This document shows positions 42,647-43,615 of a stretch of DNA of 43,615 bases, piece by piece (within the stretch, counting starts at the first letter, position 1; each line of letters opens with the position of its first letter). The notes below the pieces were generated by a model. It ran no database searches, was not told the origin of the DNA, and saw only the letters and a list, made by a program, of their open reading frames with translations. A program made the translations under genes and the position numbers. Source of the DNA: an uncultured Gammaproteobacteria bacterium (GTDB lineage Bacteria; Pseudomonadota; Gammaproteobacteria; Francisellales; CACEW01); contig CACEWE010000012.1 in the NCBI GenBank assembly GCA_902563055.1, positions 1-43,615 on the forward strand, read 5' to 3'.

Positions 42647-43615
42647 ATGCGCCCCATAATACTAAGCGCGATTATCTTTATTTCTAGCTGCATTAGCCTT
42701 TTTGCTCAAAGCATTCCAAGCACCATGCCCCTTAGCGGGCAGGGCGTATTAAGCATGAAAAGCTTTGATCAAAAGCTTTTAAACCTGATGCGACGTGACC
42801 AAATTCCAGGTGGGGTGGTTGCGGTAGTAAAGAACTATAAATTATATTATTTAAGAGGCTACGGTTATAGTGACCTGAGTCATAAAACGCCAATGTCGGT
42901 TGATACCATGTTTCGCGTTGCCAGTGTTTCTAAATCACTCACGGCTATTGGCATTATGAAACTGGTAGATCAAGGAAAATTAAAATTATCTGATCGGGTT
43001 TATCCACTATTAGGCTTAAAGCCCTTACCAGGAAAGAAAGTCAACCCAAGGGTGATGCGCATCACTATAAAAAACCTTCTCCAAATGCGTGCAGGCTATC
43101 CGCGCTGGCTAGACCCATTATTTGGCCCCTGGCCAAAAAGTTACTTAACAGTTGCTGGAAAACCGCTAAATATCCCTCTTAACTGCGAGCAAGCAGCGCG
43201 TTATATGATGAGCATTCCACTAAGTGCAAATCCTGGCAGCACCTATCAGTATGCCAATATCAATTATTGCTTACTAGGGCTGGTTATCAGCAAGATTCAC
43301 GGCAACAAAGTTGATGAAAAACAATATGTTGATTATATGCAGCAAAATATTTTTCATCCCTTAGGGCGCTACCAAATGCATATTGCAGAAACCAGAAAGG
43401 GCTTGCAAAACAAATTAGAGCCTAGCTATTATCCAATAGCACCCCCACCTTCACCACATGCAAAAAATGTTGTGGTTATTGATTCACTTCCCTATGGCAA
43501 TGATAATATCTTGCAAAACAATGCAGCCAATGGTGGCTGGGTAGCTAGCGCATATGATTTAGTAAAACTGGTCAATCGCCTGCAATTGGGGCAAATATTA
43601 TCACAAAACAGCCTG
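42647..43615 (+). CDS. Serine beta-lactamase-fold hydrolase, 3' end cut off
   Basis: The first 323 codons of a gene that runs off the window. A signal peptide (about 1-20, ISSCISLFAQ) is followed by the beta-lactamase/class C PBP fold: GGVVAVVKNYKLYYLRGYGY, seen as GGVVAVV and RGYGYSD, the catalytic SVSK (Ser93-Lys96) in FRVASVSKSL, and the YAN triad motif (202-204) in YQYANINYCLLG. The NGGWVASAYDLVKL block lies near the cut. Such proteins are often peptidases, esterases or cell-wall enzymes rather than drug-hydrolysing lactamases. AAGGAG lies upstream of the ATG at a slightly long distance. Confidence 0.85.
   Translation, partial: MRPIILSAIIFISSCISLFAQSIPSTMPLSGQGVLSMKSFDQKLLNLMRRDQIPGGVVAVVKNYKLYYLRGYGYSDLSHKTPMSVDTMFRVASVSKSLTAIGIMKLVDQGKLKLSDRVYPLLGLKPLPGKKVNPRVMRITIKNLLQMRAGYPRWLDPLFGPWPKSYLTVAGKPLNIPLNCEQAARYMMSIPLSANPGSTYQYANINYCLLGLVISKIHGNKVDEKQYVDYMQQNIFHPLGRYQMHIAETRKGLQNKLEPSYYPIAPPPSPHAKNVVVIDSLPYGNDNILQNNAANGGWVASAYDLVKLVNRLQLGQILSQNSL

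Noticed and set aside
1-43615. tRNA, rRNA, CRISPR arrays, insertion sequences and attachment sites
   Set aside because: No cloverleaf, rRNA segment, regularly spaced repeat, transposase motif or flanking direct/inverted repeat pair could be found by reading both strands.

Overview
The window reads as chromosomal DNA of an AT-rich gammaproteobacterium, most like a host-associated member of the Legionellales or a relative. This rests on the gene set (UbiK, Fis, UvrD, ExoI, RimI, MSHA-type pilus machinery, aerobic HemF, CyoE and Sco) and on several large orphan proteins with eukaryote-like linear motifs. An intracellular or intranuclear lifestyle (Candidatus Berkiella is one possibility) is my inference. 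No secretion-system gene, tRNA, rRNA, insertion sequence or CRISPR array was found.

Layout. 1-5.2 kb: an orphan Lys-rich gene, then a minus-strand block with adk and a thioredoxin, a DUF2147 exported protein, and uvrD behind a small coiled-coil gene. 5.3-15.2 kb: a nine-gene minus-strand MSHA/type IV pilus operon running mshI(PilM)-PilN-mshJ(PilO)-mshK(PilP)-mshL-mshM-mshN-mshE-mshG. It has inner-membrane alignment proteins, secretin, ATPases and platform protein, but no pilin in cis. 15.4-17.2 kb: divergent from it, two exported proteins with strong promoters that carry three copies of what looks like one pilin-head-like domain. 17.2-26 kb: housekeeping genes (rimI, a HolD-like gene, pssA, DUF3579, an LpxL-type acyltransferase, ubiK, xseB-ispA, fpr-aroE, rsmG, fis) and a BT1-like transporter.

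26-35.7 kb is a mosaic. It holds a cytochrome oxidase subunit II-like protein without its copper domain, a 592-residue orphan with a Ser/Arg/Lys tail, hemF, and three minor pilins (PilV/W/X-like) that may serve the distant MSHA machine. Next comes a two-gene operon of unknown proteins behind a long, apparently structured 5' leader. The second protein ends in a tail combining S/T-P-x-K sites, a KKPRR basic motif and a C-terminal CLAF (CaaX-like) box, an arrangement reminiscent of nuclear lamin tails. 35.8-43.6 kb: a glycerophosphodiesterase, sbcB, an SDR enzyme, another T-P-rich orphan with an internal 19-residue duplication, cyoE and sco for heme-copper oxidase maturation, a small frameshifted ORF, and a beta-lactamase-fold protein cut by the window end.

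Themes: (1) pilus assembly genes split over several loci beside pilin-head-like secreted proteins; (2) candidate host-directed proteins sharing CDK-type (S/T)-P-x-(K/R) motifs in disordered ends; (3) very tight convergent gene ends with few visible terminators. All functional calls come from reading motifs by eye; no database search was run.
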